Shown: one piece after another, positions 62,016-64,000 of the stretch
Numbering within the stretch: the stretch's first letter is position 1
Layout: each line of letters opens with the position of its first letter
Source of the DNA: Acidiluteibacter ferrifornacis
GTDB taxonomy: Bacteria > Bacteroidota > Bacteroidia > Flavobacteriales_E > Vicingaceae
Reading direction: 5' to 3'
DNA: 64,000 bases
NCBI RefSeq assembly: GCF_009909615.1
Contig: NZ_WWNE01000012.1
Coordinates: forward strand, 1-64,000
Notes under the pieces: generated by a model
Databases searched by the model: none
What the model was told of the DNA's origin: nothing
What the model saw: only the letters and a program-made list of their open reading frames with translations
Made by a program: the position numbers and the translations under genes

Positions 62016-63432
62016 ACTTCCTCCGTTAACACCGCTTGTATCTCCTTGGATGGAGGAATTAATAACGGATTTTGACTTGCAGCACCAATTATTTGAAAAG
62101 TATGGCTCTCCATTGAACGTCCACCATATTCCTTCCTTTGAGAAGAATATTTCAGCTTTCGAAGCTATTCTTTCCAATTACGGGTTTAAACATAAAATCT
62201 TTTATGCTAGGAAAGCGAATAAATGTAAGATATTAGCTTCAGCTGCGGTACAAAACGGAATCGGTGTAGATACAGCAAGTTTTAACGAATTGAAACAGTG
62301 TTTGGATAATGGAATATTGCCTTCCAATTTGGTTTCTACAGCAGCTATAAAGACCGAACCATTACTGAAATTAGCTATTCACAATCAAGTACTTTTGATT
62401 ATTGACAATGAAGATGAAGCGAATAAGATATTGGAATTATCTAAAGAGCTGAATCAACCTGCAATTATAGGTTTTCGCATAAGCGGATTTTACGTAGGCA
62501 ATCACAAGTTAATGAGCCGTTTTGGCTTAGACGTAGATGAAATAGAGTCTTTCATACTTGATTTTTTTAAGAAGAAAGGAGCTCAGCACTTCTTGAACTT
62601 TACAGGATTCCATTTTCATTTGGATGGATATTCTCCGAAGGAAAGAGGAACAGCGCTGCATCAGACTATGGATTTGATAATGCGTCTTCGAAGCCACAAT
62701 TTTGACCTAAAATTTATAGACATCGGAGGTGGTGTATTGATGAATTACCTCGAAAACCAAAACGAATGGAGGACTTTTCAAGAGGAGTTGAAAATGGCGG
62801 TTCTAAATCAACGAGAACCGATTACCTATAATAATAATGGATTAGGGTTTACTCAACGCAATGGAGTAGTGGAAGGACAGTTGTCAACGTATCCATTTTA
62901 CAATGAGAGGACCAAAGAAAAATTTTTACCTGAGGTGTTATCTGTACCGAATGAAAACGCTTTGACTGTAGCTAAACGATTAGAAGAGTTGGATATAGAG
63001 TTGCGGTTGGAGCCAGGCAGAAGTCTCTTGGATCAAGTTGGCGTCACGATGGCAAAAGTGGTTCACCGGAAAAAGGATGCAAGAAATAATATATTGGTTG
63101 GTTTAGAGATGAATATGACGCAAATGGCGAGTTCTAGTGCTGATTTTTTGCTGGATCCATTTATTAGTTATGCTGATTCTGAACGAGAAGACAAACCTGT
63201 TGAGGTCTATTTAACAGGAGCCTATTGCTTAGAAAGAGATGTATTGCTACAACGAAAGATTGCTTTGCCGAGTTTACCCTCAGTGGGGGATGTGCTACTT
63301 TTTGTGAATACTGCGGGTTATATGATGCACTTTTTTGAAACGGAAGCTCACCTTTTTGATCTATCACAAAATGTTTACACTCGCAAGTCACAAAACGAAA
63401 TGAAAATAAGTGATTTTATGGCAGATGAATAA
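62005..63432 (+). CDS. Fold-type III PLP decarboxylase (SbnH/LysA-like)
   Basis: This 475-residue alanine-racemase-fold decarboxylase has PLP Lys70 in FYARKANKCK, a glycine-rich phosphate site DIGGGVLMNY and EPGRSL. The C-terminal substrate segment GAYCLERDVLL has the catalytic Cys. It decarboxylates a D- or L-diamino acid: diaminopimelate, ornithine, or a citryl-diaminopropionate as in SbnH. The start overlaps the preceding gene by 11 nt (62005-62015). The following 63433-63704 has no gene. Confidence 0.87.
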   Translation: MNTKLPPLTPLVSPWMEELITDFDLQHQLFEKYGSPLNVHHIPSFEKNISAFEAILSNYGFKHKIFYARKANKCKILASAAVQNGIGVDTASFNELKQCLDNGILPSNLVSTAAIKTEPLLKLAIHNQVLLIIDNEDEANKILELSKELNQPAIIGFRISGFYVGNHKLMSRFGLDVDEIESFILDFFKKKGAQHFLNFTGFHFHLDGYSPKERGTALHQTMDLIMRLRSHNFDLKFIDIGGGVLMNYLENQNEWRTFQEELKMAVLNQREPITYNNNGLGFTQRNGVVEGQLSTYPFYNERTKEKFLPEVLSVPNENALTVAKRLEELDIELRLEPGRSLLDQVGVTMAKVVHRKKDARNNILVGLEMNMTQMASSSADFLLDPFISYADSEREDKPVEVYLTGAYCLERDVLLQRKIALPSLPSVGDVLLFVNTAGYMMHFFETEAHLFDLSQNVYTRKSQNEMKISDFMADE

Positions 63433-63704
63433 TAAGAGATAAATTGTCATTCATGCTAATTTTCTCAAAATATTACTTACAGTTGCTCTGTGGTTTGTTT
63501 TCCTGAACTACTTTTAAAACTCTTCATCTATTGCTGTACTTTAACTGGATTTACTTTCTTTTCTAGTTTATTCACTTTCATTGAAATAATTTTATTTCAA
63601 ATAGTTGAGTAGAAACTGAGAAAACTCTGATACTTGGGAATTTGTATATTCTTTGATATATAGCTTAATCTATATCTAATTCAGTCTTTTAGTATATTTC
63701 ACTT

Positions 63705-64000
63705 CTATTCCACCCCTGTAAAAAACTGAACGGCAAAGCCACAGAATTCTTTGATTACTTCCTTGTCGAGTTCAAACTCGTACCTCTTGTATAGATAGTT
63801 TCTAGAAGTAGGAGAGATGCTTTGCCCAGTTTTTAACTCTTCATAAGTCAAACATTTGATGTGCCTTCGCGATACGATAATGAAGAAGGCATTTTCATAA
63901 GGGTAATCTGATTTGATATCCTCAAAGCTAAACTGGCCATTGGCGCGATATTTTACTTCTACCAAATTTACATCACCTGTTTTGGGGTGTTGCATAACAA
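63705..64000 (-). CDS. Partial protein with PD-(D/E)XK-like motif
   Basis: At least 96 residues are visible and the frame is open through the window edge, so the true start lies to the right. VNLVEVKYRANGQ contains an E-x-K pair of the restriction-endonuclease-like fold, and KSDYPYENAFFIIVSRRHIKCL follows as a core strand-helix. It could be a small nuclease or a domain of a larger protein. Without the N-terminus the family is unclear. Confidence 0.55.
   Translation of the reverse strand, partial: VMQHPKTGDVNLVEVKYRANGQFSFEDIKSDYPYENAFFIIVSRRHIKCLTYEELKTGQSISPTSRNYLYKRYEFELDKEVIKEFCGFAVQFFTGVE

Overview
The window comes from a Bacteroidota chromosome. GC is low, starts lack strong Shine-Dalgarno sequences, and several promoters fit the Bacteroidota type (TTG, about 19 bp, TAnnTTTG). 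Typical families are present: MauE/HMA pairs, DUF4199, TPR-transglutaminase proteins, a HisKA_2 kinase and OmpA lipoproteins. A marine or aquatic flavobacterium-like organism is plausible, but I cannot name the genus. I see no rRNA, tRNA or CRISPR array.

Layout. 1-2.4 kb: an orphan sheath and tube pair of a contractile injection apparatus. 2.5-7.1 kb: murI, a DUF3037/HipA_2 kinase pair, and two broken genes (an in-frame TGA at 4968-4970 and a 1-nt frameshift near 6795). 7.4-8.2 kb: a peroxiredoxin with a clear terminator. 8.3-9.6 kb: a complete IS3-family insertion sequence. 9.6-18.1 kb: cassette array A. 18.6-31 kb: ordinary chromosome with a haloperoxidase, a Fur-family regulator with a divergent oxidoreductase, hydrolases, and a heavy-metal regulator with a MauE protein. 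32.2-36.5 kb: an IS3 remnant followed by cassette array B. 36.8-59 kb: housekeeping and envelope genes (RNA helicase, SLC13 transporter, MBOAT/SGNH acetylation pair, radical SAM enzyme, GltB-like protein, histidine kinase, rluF, TPR-transglutaminase operon). 59.3-63.4 kb: a three-gene operon pairing an SbnA-like 2,3-diaminopropionate synthase with a FAD/NAD(P)-binding protein and a PLP decarboxylase, probably a small-metabolite or siderophore pathway.

The main result is the pair of cassette arrays. All genes in 9.6-18.1 kb and 32.6-36.5 kb point the same way (minus strand). They are separated by imperfect palindromes of 122-198 bp, plus one of 27 bp. Read on the minus strand, each site opens with YAACA and closes with CGTTR, like integron attC sites. 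In all six complete cassettes the first 9-10 bases are the exact reverse complement of the first core of that cassette's own downstream site, and this sequence differs in every cassette. This is what integron gene cassettes show. No integrase is in the window. Both arrays begin right after copies of the same leader of about 225 bp, which ends in a 25-bp perfect hairpin and the junction ACTT|GTT. Both arrays also have an IS3 element or remnant at their distal end.

The cassette cargo is largely defence-like: a C-protein/HNH endonuclease/C5-methyltransferase system, an N6-adenine methyltransferase with a nuclease-like partner, a helicase-nuclease fusion and an unknown membrane pair, plus a lipoprotein and an alpha/beta hydrolase. 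I could not run any search, so whether this cassette system is already described is open.
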